Shown one piece after another: positions 33,936 to 41,866 of a DNA stretch of 64,000 bases (position 1 is its first letter; every line of letters starts with the position of its first letter). The translations under genes and the position numbers were made by a program. Source of the stretch: QUBU01 sp014337915 (lineage in GTDB: Bacteria > Pseudomonadota > Gammaproteobacteria > Steroidobacterales > GCA-2729495); NCBI GenBank assembly GCA_030263395.1, contig SZOW01000014.1:1-64000 (forward strand), read 5' to 3'. Under the pieces are notes generated by a model. That model was not told where the DNA came from. It made no database searches and was given only the letters and a program-made list of their open reading frames with translations.

Positions 33936-34697
33936 TCAGTGCCCGCCGCTGTCCGCGGGCCGGCGCCAGCCATGCCGCGGGTGGCGCGCCAGCAGCACGG
34001 GGTCACGGAACAGCAGCACCAGCAGGGCGCCGGCCACGAAGCCACCGACATGCGCCCAGAAGGCGACACCACCACCGCTGCCACCGAGCGAGCCGACGCC
34101 ACCGAGCAGTTGCACCAGGAACCAGTAGCCGAGCATCCAGTAGGCCGGAATGGCGAAGGTGGTCACGTAGAAGCCGAGCCAGAACAGCATTTCCACGCGG
34201 ACCCGCGGGTAGAGCATCACGTAGGCGCCCATCACGCCACCGATGGCGCCCGAGGCGCCGACCATGGGAATGGGCGAGCCCGGGCTGGAGAGCACCTGCA
34301 GGCCGGCGGCGGCAAGGCCACAGAGGACATAGAAGAACGCGAAGCGCAGATGTCCCATGGAGTCCTCGACGTTATTGCCGAAGATCCACAGGAACCACAT
34401 GTTGCCGATGATGTGCATCCAGCTGCCATGCAGGAACATGTGGCTGATTACCGTCAGCCAGTCCGCCGCACCGGTCACCACGCACCAGCTGTCCGGCCCG
34501 AGCTGCACGCGCGTGCCGGCGGCGACGGTCTGCAGCAATTCCCCGGGCACCAGCCCCAGGGTGCACACCGACCGCGACAGCGCCGGCTCGCGGCCGAAGC
34601 CCTCCACCAGCACCCAGGCGAGCACGTTGAGGCCGACGATGGCCCAGGTCGCATAGGGCGTAAGGAAATGCGGATTGTCGTCGCGGATCGGGATCAA
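33936..34697 (-). CDS. Rhomboid-family intramembrane serine protease
   Basis: A 253-residue membrane protease. The start is a TTG at 34697: the conserved family N-terminus MIPIRDDNPHF begins there and GGAGCGC lies upstream. Six membrane helices are visible. Family signatures are LHGSWMHIIGNMWFLWIFG (helix 2 His/Asn), VGASGAIGGVMGAY with the catalytic GxSG serine, and AHVGGFVAGALL with the catalytic His. It cleaves membrane proteins within the bilayer. An extended loop between helices 1 and 2 is normal for this family. Confidence 0.9.
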   Translation of the reverse strand: MIPIRDDNPHFLTPYATWAIVGLNVLAWVLVEGFGREPALSRSVCTLGLVPGELLQTVAAGTRVQLGPDSWCVVTGAADWLTVISHMFLHGSWMHIIGNMWFLWIFGNNVEDSMGHLRFAFFYVLCGLAAAGLQVLSSPGSPIPMVGASGAIGGVMGAYVMLYPRVRVEMLFWLGFYVTTFAIPAYWMLGYWFLVQLLGGVGSLGGSGGGVAFWAHVGGFVAGALLVLLFRDPVLLARHPRHGWRRPADSGGH

Positions 34698-34792
34698 GGC
34701 CTGCGCTCCGGGGCGGACGCTAGCATAAGGCCCACTGCCGGATCATGGGTTACCATGGGCCCCTGCCAGCCAGCCCAGCCAGGACGCCCGTG

Positions 34793-35446
34793 ATGACCCG
34801 GCCCATCGCCATCCAGATCGTCTCCGACATCGTCTGTCCCTGGTGCTACATCGGCAAGCGACGCCTGGAGAAGGCGCTGGCCGCACGCCCGGACCTCGCG
34901 GTGGAAGTCACATGGTTCCCGTACCAGCTCAGCCCCGACATGCCACGCGAGGGCCGCGACCGCGCGGAGCACCATGCCAGCATCTTCGGTGCCGAGCGCG
35001 CACGGCAGATCCGCGAAAAGATGCAGGCGCTCGGCGCGGACGAGGGCATCGCCTTCGACATGCCACCCGGCGCACGCGCGCCAAACACGCTTTCCGCCCA
35101 CGTGCTGATGTACTGGGCCTCGCGCTCCGCCGGCGTGGACCAGAACCTGCTGGCCGAGAAGCTGTTTCATGCACACCACGTGCGCGGCGAGGACATCGGC
35201 AACCCGGTGGTGCTGGCCGGTATCGCCAGCGAGGTCGGCATGAACGCCGCCGAGGTCCTCAGCGCGCTACGCGAGGGCACCGACGAGGACACGGTGCGCA
35301 GCCTCGTCGAGCAGGCGCGCCAGGCCGGTGTGAGCGGCGTGCCCTTCTTCATCTTCGATGGCCGCGAGGCACTATCCGGCGCCCAGCCGCCGGAAGCGAT
35401 TCTCCAGGTGCTGGACGGCATCGCCACCAGCGAGACCCTGCAGTGA
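34793..35446 (+). CDS. DsbA-family (FrnE-like) cytosolic thiol oxidoreductase
   Basis: A 217-residue protein with no signal peptide, ATG at 34793 after AGGACG. The opening MTRPIAIQIVSDIVCPWCYIG holds the CPWC redox motif and the typical IGKRRLEKAL helix of FrnE/2-hydroxychromene-2-carboxylate isomerase-like proteins. The cis-Pro loop is GVSGVPFFIFDGR. A long helical insertion lies between. It is the first gene of a compressed operon with msrB (stop and start overlap as TGATG), a phosphatase-like gene and a nitrilase-like gene. Confidence 0.86.
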   Translation: MTRPIAIQIVSDIVCPWCYIGKRRLEKALAARPDLAVEVTWFPYQLSPDMPREGRDRAEHHASIFGAERARQIREKMQALGADEGIAFDMPPGARAPNTLSAHVLMYWASRSAGVDQNLLAEKLFHAHHVRGEDIGNPVVLAGIASEVGMNAAEVLSALREGTDEDTVRSLVEQARQAGVSGVPFFIFDGREALSGAQPPEAILQVLDGIATSETLQ

Positions 35447-35877
35447 TGGGCGAACCGCCCGGGCCGCTGCGCAAGCCGCTGTCCGAATGGGCAGGCATCC
35501 TCGATGCCGCGCGCCTGCGGGTACTGTTCCAGGATGGCACCGAGGCGCCGTGGACCAGCCCGCTGAACGACGTGAAACAGGCCGGCACCTTCATCTGCGC
35601 AGCCTGCTACCTGCCGCTGTTCGAGGCGGACGCCAAGTTCGACAGTGGCACGGGCTGGCCGAGCTTCTTCCGGCCCATCGATCCGGCACGCATCGCCACG
35701 CAGCTGGACTTCAAGCTCGGCGTACCGCGCACCGAGTACCACTGCGCGCGCTGCGGCGGCCACCAGGGCCATGTCTTTGACGATGGCCCCGCCCCCACCG
35801 GCCAGCGCTACTGCAACAACGGCGTGTCGCTGCTGTTCGTGCCGCAGGGACAGCCGCTGCCGGCGTTGCGGGACTGA
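35446..35877 (+). CDS. msrB: Peptide-methionine (R)-S-oxide reductase
   Basis: A 143-residue enzyme; the ATG at 35446 uses the last base of the previous TGA. Zinc ligands CAAC (residues about 51-54) and CARCGGHQGHVF are present. GTGWPSFFRPI is the substrate-binding run, and RYCNNGVSLLF carries the catalytic Cys (usual form RYCINS/GVSL). It restores oxidised methionine in proteins using thioredoxin. The DsbA-like neighbour fits a thiol-repair operon. No signal peptide, so cytosolic. Confidence 0.92.
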   Translation: MGEPPGPLRKPLSEWAGILDAARLRVLFQDGTEAPWTSPLNDVKQAGTFICAACYLPLFEADAKFDSGTGWPSFFRPIDPARIATQLDFKLGVPRTEYHCARCGGHQGHVFDDGPAPTGQRYCNNGVSLLFVPQGQPLPALRD

Positions 35878-35880
35878 GCG

Positions 35881-36474
35881 ATGGGCCGGCTGGCATCACT
35901 GCTGGGCGCCGTGCTGCTGGCAGCTGCCACCTGGCCAGGCCTGGCCAGCGCACAGGACGCCAGCGTGCACAACCGGTCGCTCGGCTCCATTGCCGTCCAT
36001 GAAATCGGCGGCATTCTCGTGGCCGGCCAGCCGACGGCCGCCGATCTCGCCCTCGCGCGCGGCGAGGGAATCCACCGGGTCATCAACCTGCGCCATGCCA
36101 GCGAACCGGCCGGCTTCGACGAGCCCGCCGAGGCGGCGCGCCTGGGGCTCGAGTACATCAGCCTGCCCTGGTCCGGGCCGGACGAGCTCACCGACACCGT
36201 TTTCGATGAAGTACGCGCGCTGCTGCGCGAGTCACCACGACCACTGCTGTTTCATTGCGCTTCCGGCAATCGCGTCGCCGCCGTGTGGCTGCCCTGGCGC
36301 GTGCTGGATGAAGGTGCCGACTGGGACAGCGCGCTGGCCGAGGCGCAGCAACTCGGCCTGCGGTCGCCGGCGCTCGAGGCCAGGGCCAGGGCCTATGTCG
36401 ATCAACAGAGCAAGCTGCGATGCCGGCTGGCTGCGGCATCGCCAAACACCCATACCGGAGGACCCTGCCCATGA
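35881..36474 (+). CDS. Secreted dual-specificity-phosphatase-like protein
   Basis: A 197-residue protein with a signal peptide (LLGAVLLAAATWPGLASA). The core resembles the bacterial DSP/beta-lactamase-hydrolase-like phosphatase family: ILVAGQPTAADLALARGEGI, RVINLRHASEPAGFDE and the P-loop HCASGNRV (CX5R). The Cys and Arg of the P-loop are intact, but the classical general-acid Asp is not obvious. Periplasmic location is unusual for a protein phosphatase, so a small phosphate ester may be the substrate. It starts 3 bp after msrB and overlaps the next gene by 4 bp. Confidence 0.78.
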   Translation: MGRLASLLGAVLLAAATWPGLASAQDASVHNRSLGSIAVHEIGGILVAGQPTAADLALARGEGIHRVINLRHASEPAGFDEPAEAARLGLEYISLPWSGPDELTDTVFDEVRALLRESPRPLLFHCASGNRVAAVWLPWRVLDEGADWDSALAEAQQLGLRSPALEARARAYVDQQSKLRCRLAAASPNTHTGGPCP

Positions 36475-37622
36475 CGTCAGACAACGCGCTTTCCCGCCGC
36501 CTGTTCCTCGCCGCCGCTGCGGCCGGTGCCGCCAGTGCCGCCGGAACCGCCGGCGCTGCCGCGAATGCGGCGGCTCCCACAGCGAAAGCAGGCGTATCGG
36601 TGCCCGCCAACGGCCGCAACTACGCGCGCGTGCCGCTGCGCCGGGACAGCGTGGTGGTCTCCGCGGTGCAGTCGCGCATCCGCTCGGTGGATGGCCAGTC
36701 GCCGGCCAAGGGCATCCGCGAAAACCTTGCGCACATGATCGACCTGATCGACAAGACCCAGTTCTACGGCGGGCGCAAGGACCTGCTGTGCTTCCACGAG
36801 TTCCCGCTGCAGGGCTGGAACCCCTGGGACCGTGCCGAGCTCGAGCGCCTGTCGATCGACCTCCCGGGCGAACAGACCGAAGCACTGGGCGCCAAGGCGA
36901 AGGAGTACGGCTGCTACATCCAGTTCGGCGCCTATGCCCGTGACCGCGACTGGCCCGGCCACGTACTGTCCGTCACTTCGATCATCGGCCCGGACGGCAA
37001 GCTGGTGGCACGTGACTGGAAGGCGCGCAACATCGTCGGCGTGTTCCCGGATTTCGAGCTGGTCACTACCACCGTGTACAACGTGCTCGACCGCTTCGTC
37101 GAGATGTACGGCGTCGATGCGCTGGTACCGGTGCACCGCACCGACATCGGCAACCTCGCCACCTCCTCCACGCAGATGGAGCCGGAGATCTTCCGCGTCA
37201 TGGCACTGAAGGGCGCGGAGATCCTGCTGCGCACCGCCTCGGGCGGCTTCGAGCCTGAGGACATCCAGATGGTGTCGCGCTACAACCGGGTCTACTCGGT
37301 GATCGTCAACAACGCGGTCTCGCCCGACAACCCGCATTTCATGGACGACGCCAACGGCCGCTCCGGCGGCACGGCGATCTACGGTCCCCGTGGCGAGGCG
37401 CTGGCGAGCGCCGGCTCGAAGTTCGAGCAGGATGTGATCGCGCGCCTGCCGCTGGCGCAGTATCGCGCCACGCACAGCATCCCCGACCTGCATTACGCGC
37501 TGTATGCGGATGCCTTCGCAGCCTACCAGCCACGCCAGGCACCGGGGCTGTTCAGCAAGTACCTGCCGAAGGACCTCAAGGACGCCAAGCGCTTCCTGGA
37601 CGCGGAGGATCGCTGGCGCTGA
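36471..37622 (+). CDS. Nitrilase-superfamily protein lacking the catalytic cysteine, Tat-type signal
   Basis: About 383 residues. The ATG at 36471 is 8 nt after GGAGGA and overlaps the previous stop. A twin-arginine-like leader (SRRLFLAAAAAGAASAAG) suggests folded export. The nitrilase fold is clear: LLCFHEFPLQG with Glu near 109 and RDWKARN with Lys near 184. At the place where amidases and nitrilases read GxxxCYD/E, this protein has DIGNLATSSTQMEPEIFR, then ALKGAEILLRTASG. The nucleophilic Cys is replaced by Thr/Ser (about 231-233) and no other Cys is near. It is therefore either inactive, a binding protein, or uses a Ser nucleophile. Confidence 0.82.
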   Translation: MTSDNALSRRLFLAAAAAGAASAAGTAGAAANAAAPTAKAGVSVPANGRNYARVPLRRDSVVVSAVQSRIRSVDGQSPAKGIRENLAHMIDLIDKTQFYGGRKDLLCFHEFPLQGWNPWDRAELERLSIDLPGEQTEALGAKAKEYGCYIQFGAYARDRDWPGHVLSVTSIIGPDGKLVARDWKARNIVGVFPDFELVTTTVYNVLDRFVEMYGVDALVPVHRTDIGNLATSSTQMEPEIFRVMALKGAEILLRTASGGFEPEDIQMVSRYNRVYSVIVNNAVSPDNPHFMDDANGRSGGTAIYGPRGEALASAGSKFEQDVIARLPLAQYRATHSIPDLHYALYADAFAAYQPRQAPGLFSKYLPKDLKDAKRFLDAEDRWR

Positions 37623-37690
37623 GCGGCTCGCGCGGTTGCCGGCGCCATGGCAAGCTAGGCGCCCCGTTTCCCCGCGAGCGTTAGCAAGCC

Positions 37691-38695
37691 ATGTCGAGCA
37701 CCCCGGGCCCGACGCCTGTCGTAGGCGACCTCGTCACCCTGCAGGGGCACATCCTCGCCCAGCAGTCGCATTACCCGGAGGCCACCGGGACGCTGTCCTG
37801 GATCCTCTCGGCGCTGTCGATCTCCGCCAAGATGATCGCCGCCCAGGTGCGTCGCGCCCGCCTCGCCGACGTACTCGGCGCAGTCGGCACCGGCAACGTG
37901 CAGGGCGAGCAGCAGCAGAAGCTCGACGTCATTGCCAACGAGATCCTGCTGCGCACCCTGGGCGGGCGCGAGGGTGTGGCCATCGTCGCCTCGGAGGAAA
38001 ACGAGGAGCCGGTGATCCTGCGCACCGAGAAGGAGGGCGAGCGCAAGTACTGCGTGCTCTTCGATCCGCTCGACGGCTCCTCCAACCTCGACGTCTGCGG
38101 CGCGGTGGGCACCATCTTCAGCATCCTGCGCCACGACCGGCGCGCCACGCGGGCCGAGGATTCGCTGCTGCAGCCGGGCAGCCGGCAGGTGGCGGCCGGC
38201 TACATCCTCTACGGCCCCTCGACGGTGTTCACGCTGAGCATCGGCCGGGGCACGGACATGTTCGTGCTCGATCCCGCCATCGGCGCCTTCGTGCGCGTCG
38301 AGCAGGGCCTGCGCATCCCGGCCACCGCGAAGAGCTACTCGGTCAACGAAGGCAACCGGCTGGCCTTTCCGGCCGGCTACCAGGCCTACCTCGACCATGC
38401 GCAGCGCAATGGCTACTCCAGCCGCTACGCCGGTGCCATGGTGGCCGACGTGCACCGCATCCTGCTCAAGGGCGGGGTGTTCCTCTACCCGCCGACCAGC
38501 AAGGCGCCGCAGGGCAAGCTGCGCCTGATGTACGAGGCCAACCCCATGGCCATGCTGGTCGAGCAGGCGGGCGGCAAGGCGCTGTCGGCGCCGGGACGCC
38601 GCATCCTCGACGAGCAGCCGACCGGTATCCACCAGCGCACGGCGGTGATCATCGGCAGCCCCGGCGAGGTGGACCAGGTCATCGGCCATCTCTGA
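37691..38695 (+). CDS. fbp: Class I fructose-1,6-bisphosphatase
   Basis: A 334-residue cytosolic enzyme of gluconeogenesis, ATG at 37691. The metal-binding and catalytic stretch LFDPLDGSSNLDVCGAVGTI is intact, as are the upstream acidic ligands (IVASEENEEPVIL) and the substrate loop GYILYGPSTVFTL. C-terminal NPMAMLVEQAGGKAL is also family-typical. It converts fructose-1,6-bisphosphate to fructose-6-phosphate, the entry to sugar nucleotides for the polysaccharide locus. It follows the nitrilase-like gene by 68 bp. Confidence 0.95.
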   Translation: MSSTPGPTPVVGDLVTLQGHILAQQSHYPEATGTLSWILSALSISAKMIAAQVRRARLADVLGAVGTGNVQGEQQQKLDVIANEILLRTLGGREGVAIVASEENEEPVILRTEKEGERKYCVLFDPLDGSSNLDVCGAVGTIFSILRHDRRATRAEDSLLQPGSRQVAAGYILYGPSTVFTLSIGRGTDMFVLDPAIGAFVRVEQGLRIPATAKSYSVNEGNRLAFPAGYQAYLDHAQRNGYSSRYAGAMVADVHRILLKGGVFLYPPTSKAPQGKLRLMYEANPMAMLVEQAGGKALSAPGRRILDEQPTGIHQRTAVIIGSPGEVDQVIGHL

Positions 38696-38714
38696 GGCCG
38701 ACGCGGCGACGGCC

Positions 38715-40079
38715 ATGGTGACTGGCGACAGCACCGGTCCCTGGCCCGCGTTCATCGGCGCCAGGGGCGCGACCTTGCGCCAGGCCGTGGATGGCCTGCA
38801 GGCCTCGCAACACTGGAGCGCAGAAGCACTGGCCGCAGGCCAGCGCCGGCAACTCGCGCAGTTGCTGCGCACGGCCGCCAAGCATGTTCCCTGGTACGAG
38901 CGTGCCGACTGGATCCGGCCGCTGCTGGCAGCGCTCGACTCTGGAGCCGGCGGTTTCGCGACACGCTGGGCGCAGGTGCCCCTGCTTGCCAAGGGCGAAC
39001 TGCGCGAGCACGCGGCCCTGCTCACCGCACGCCACCTGCCGGCTGCGCATCTGCCACTCGGCACCACGCGGACCTCCGGATCGGTGGGCATCCCCGTCGA
39101 AGTGAAGACCACGACGGTGACGCGGCTCGCCTGGGATGCGCTCACCGTGCGCGAACATCTCTGGCGCCAGCGCGATTTCGGCAAGCGCCTCGGCATCATC
39201 CGCAGCCTCACCCGGGCACAGGCCGTGGCCGGCGGCAGGAACCAGCCGGACTGGGGCCCGCCCACGGCCGCACTCTGGCGCACCGGCCGCGCATCCGTGA
39301 TCCACATCGGCTCGCCGCTGGGTGAACAGATCGACTGGCTGCGCCGCTTCGACCCGCACTACCTGCTGACCTATCCAAGCCTTGCCGCGGCGCTGCTCGA
39401 GGAACTCGGCCCGGGGGGGCGCACGCCCGCGCTGGAAGAGGTCCGGTTGATGTCCGAGCCGGTGGATGCCGGGCTCGCGGCGCGGCTGGCAGCGGACTGG
39501 GGCGTGCGCGTTGCCGACGTTTATTCGGCGAACGAAGTGGGCAATATCGCCTTCCGTTGCCAGGAGGACCGGCTGCATGTGCAGTCGGAGACCATCCTCG
39601 TGGAGATCCTCGACGATGCCGGGCGCGCCTGCGACGCGGGTGAGATGGGCCGCGTGGTGCTGACCGCGCTGCACAACCTGGCAATGCCGCTGATCCGCTA
39701 CGACATCGGCGACTACGCGCGCATCGGCGATGCCTGTCCCTGCGGGCGCGCCCATCCGGTGATCGGCCAGGTCCTCGGCCGCGTGCGCAACCTCGCACTC
39801 ACGCCGGATGGCCGACGCTTCTGGCCGCCGGCGCTGGCGAAGATCCGCGAGGTGCCCGGCATCCGCCAGTTCCAGTACGTGCAGACCGCGCCCGGCAGCA
39901 TCGAGCTGCGGCTGGTCCTCGGGCGCGAACTCGATACGACCGACGAGCAGCGCCTGCGCGACCTCGTGTGCCGCCTGCTCGGCCATCCCTATGAAGTCAT
40001 CATCCGCGCGGTGCCGGAAATCCCACGGGGGCCGTCCGGCAAGTTCGAGGAATTCCTCTCGATGGTGAACCCGGCCTGA
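38715..40079 (+). CDS. PaaK/CapK-like adenylate-forming ligase
   Basis: A 454-residue member of the ANL superfamily branch around phenylacetate-CoA ligase. Landmarks: HVPWYERADWIRPLL near the N-terminus, the P-loop LGTTRTSGSVGIPVEV, LLTYPSLAAALLEEL, ADVYSANEVGNIAF (usual YGxTE-type adenine pocket), AMPLIRYDIGDYARIG and a Cys pair CPCGRAHPVIG. The C-terminal Lys region PRGPSGKFEEFLSM is present. Members activate aromatic or other carboxylates, and CapK types act in polysaccharide pathways. It begins 19 bp after fbp, so may be co-transcribed, but the acid substrate is unknown. Confidence 0.78.
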   Translation: MVTGDSTGPWPAFIGARGATLRQAVDGLQASQHWSAEALAAGQRRQLAQLLRTAAKHVPWYERADWIRPLLAALDSGAGGFATRWAQVPLLAKGELREHAALLTARHLPAAHLPLGTTRTSGSVGIPVEVKTTTVTRLAWDALTVREHLWRQRDFGKRLGIIRSLTRAQAVAGGRNQPDWGPPTAALWRTGRASVIHIGSPLGEQIDWLRRFDPHYLLTYPSLAAALLEELGPGGRTPALEEVRLMSEPVDAGLAARLAADWGVRVADVYSANEVGNIAFRCQEDRLHVQSETILVEILDDAGRACDAGEMGRVVLTALHNLAMPLIRYDIGDYARIGDACPCGRAHPVIGQVLGRVRNLALTPDGRRFWPPALAKIREVPGIRQFQYVQTAPGSIELRLVLGRELDTTDEQRLRDLVCRLLGHPYEVIIRAVPEIPRGPSGKFEEFLSMVNPA

Positions 40080-40130
40080 CCGGGCCTGCACTGCCAGCGG
40101 TCCGGCCGCTCGTCCCAATATGATCACTTA

Positions 40131-40183
40131 TTGTCAGTTTATGGTCAGTTCATATATGACCATGTCTTGACACACTCTATACA
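40131..40183 (+). promoter_or_regulatory. AT-rich promoter/operator region of the MerR-like gene
   Basis: In a window of high GC, 40118-40200 is strikingly AT-rich. It contains the inverted repeat ATGGTCA (40141-40147) / TGACCAT (40157-40163). One plausible promoter is TTGTCA (40131-40136), 16 bp, TATATG (40153-40158), which overlaps the repeat. A second is ATGACC (40156-40161), 16 bp, TATACA (40178-40183). Overlap with the dyad suggests autorepression by the product of the next gene. Confidence 0.5.
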
Positions 40184-40201
40184 CGGGCCTACGTTATCAA
40201 C

Positions 40202-41077
40202 ATGTTGGCCACGCGTACCTATTCGATCACCGAGATGCAGGCCATTTCGGGCTTCGACCGGCGCACCATCGTCTACTACCTCCAGCAGGGCCTCGTGCCC
40301 CGCGCCGGGCGCCGCGGGCCCAACACGCGGTACTCGCAGGATGCGCTGTTGCGCCTGCGGTTCATCCGCGGCTTCAAGGACATGCAGGACCAGGGTCGCT
40401 GCGGCACCGTGACGCTGCGCGAGATCGGCGCCCTGCTCGGGATGCTCGAGCCGGCCCAGGTGGGCGTGCTGGTCGAGCGCGGCATGCCGATGGAAGACCT
40501 CGCGCCGCTGCTCGAGCGGCTGGCCCAGTCCGATGCCGGCCCCGCAGCTACCGTGGCTCCCGCTGCGCCGGTTCCGGTCGCGCCTCCCGCGGCAACGGTG
40601 ATCGCGCCCACAGCAGCCACGACCGCGGCGACGGAAACCACCACGCCAGCCCCACGGCCCGTGCCGGGCCTGCTCGGTCCCTCCGGCCCGCGCCGCAGCT
40701 ACGGGCTGGCCGATGCGGGTATCCGCCAGCGCACAGGCACGCCGGCTCCGGCCGCGCAGCCACCAGCGGCATCCGGTATCCCAGGCGAAGCGGCCACGAC
40801 GGATGCTGCCCCGACGGCGGCGATGGCAGCGCCGTCAGCAGGCGCGCCGCCCGCCAATCCGGCCGAAATCCTCGCTGAACTCGGGCGCCTGCTGCGTGAA
40901 CTAGAGCTGCGGCCGGCGATGAGCGGCCGGCGCCTGGCGCCCGGTGCCAGCGAACAGTGGACGGAGATTCCCATCACCAGCCGGGTATTCCTCTCGGTGC
41001 GCGGGCTGTCGCAGGAGGATGCGCCACTGGCGGACGCCGTGGCGCGCGAACTGAAGAAGGTACTGCGCGGTCGCTGA
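40202..41077 (+). CDS. MerR-like DNA-binding protein with long Ala/Pro-rich linker
   Basis: A 291-residue protein. The N-terminal 75 residues are a MerR-type winged helix (YSITEMQAISGFDRRTIVYY, then LQQGLVPRAGRRGPNTRYSQ). Residues about 110-225 are low-complexity Ala/Pro/Thr. The C-terminal 65 residues form a small alpha/beta domain (EILAELGRLLRELEL, WTEIPITSRVFLSVRGLSQE) I cannot place. No metal ligands are seen. ATG at 40202 with no clear Shine-Dalgarno. The long disordered linker separates it from stress and metal sensors of the family. Confidence 0.75.
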   Translation: MLATRTYSITEMQAISGFDRRTIVYYLQQGLVPRAGRRGPNTRYSQDALLRLRFIRGFKDMQDQGRCGTVTLREIGALLGMLEPAQVGVLVERGMPMEDLAPLLERLAQSDAGPAATVAPAAPVPVAPPAATVIAPTAATTAATETTTPAPRPVPGLLGPSGPRRSYGLADAGIRQRTGTPAPAAQPPAASGIPGEAATTDAAPTAAMAAPSAGAPPANPAEILAELGRLLRELELRPAMSGRRLAPGASEQWTEIPITSRVFLSVRGLSQEDAPLADAVARELKKVLRGR

Positions 41078-41093
41078 ACCGCCGGTGCGCGCC

Positions 41094-41849
41094 TCAGCGC
41101 CTGTCGATGGCACCGCGCGGCCGGCCCGCCTGGCCCTGCGCGCCCGGGTCGAGGTCGGCGGCGCTGAGCTGGTCGAGGTAATACTGCACCGGCCAGCGGT
41201 GCCCGCCCCAGCGATAGTCCTGGCGGCTGGCGGCCTGCGTCACGTCGATGTTCCAGGCCTGCTGCAGCGGCTCGTTGGTGCCGCGCACCGGATCATCGCT
41301 GTTGATGAAAACCTCGGCATAGTCGGCACAGGCGCCGTGGTTACGCGCGCCCCAGCTGGCATCGAACAGGCCGGCGATACCGATGGGATCGAGGAAGGTC
41401 ATGTCGATGCGCGCCGGCTGCTTCGCGGCCGCGCGATACGCGCGGCAGAAGGCATCCATCGGGTAGGCCCCGGCGCTGTGGCCGACGAGGTGGATGTAGC
41501 GCAGGCCATGGAGGCTGGCGACCTGGTGACCCAGTTCCGCACCCACGTGCTGGCCCGCCTTCCAGGCGCGCAGCAGGTTGTCGGCCCAGGGCGACCAGAT
41601 GAAGCGGATCACCGCGGTGCCCGGCTCCGCCGCAGCCAGCTGCCGGAAGCGCTGCTCCACCGCTTTCAGCGTTGGTTCCTCACGCCCACCGCTGCCATGG
41701 AACAGGATCACCAGGGCGGTGGCGTCCGCCGGCGCGCCCAGTTCGGGAACCGCAAAACCGGCCGGCAGGCGTGTATAGACCTCCAGTCCGGCCAGTGCCA
41801 CCAGCAGCAGGACGGCCAGGCCGACCATGATCTTCTTGAGCGTCTTCAT
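41094..41849 (-). CDS. Membrane-anchored alpha/beta hydrolase (lipase-like)
   Basis: About 251 residues from the ATG at 41849, which follows AGGAG. The N-terminus is a signal anchor (MKTLKKIMVGLAVLLLVALAG). The hydrolase core has LVILFHGSGG (oxyanion loop), the nucleophile elbow YIHLVGHSAGAYPMDAF, then MTFLDPIG with a likely acidic residue and GGHRWPVQYY with a late His. It resembles periplasmic lipase/esterase-like proteins. It is the last gene of the VOC, small protein, LLM, hydrolase operon, 17 bp after the LLM gene. Confidence 0.75.
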   Translation of the reverse strand: MKTLKKIMVGLAVLLLVALAGLEVYTRLPAGFAVPELGAPADATALVILFHGSGGREEPTLKAVEQRFRQLAAAEPGTAVIRFIWSPWADNLLRAWKAGQHVGAELGHQVASLHGLRYIHLVGHSAGAYPMDAFCRAYRAAAKQPARIDMTFLDPIGIAGLFDASWGARNHGACADYAEVFINSDDPVRGTNEPLQQAWNIDVTQAASRQDYRWGGHRWPVQYYLDQLSAADLDPGAQGQAGRPRGAIDRR

Positions 41850-41866
41850 TCCCCGTACTCCTCGCT

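Noticed and set aside
36471..37622. Functional amidase/nitrilase annotation
   Set aside because: Fold and Glu/Lys are present but the nucleophilic Cys is missing, so it is listed as a likely pseudoenzyme.
40167..40183. TTGACA...TATACA as a promoter
   Set aside because: Only 5 bases separate the boxes; functional spacing is about 17. Alternative pairings in the same region are described instead.
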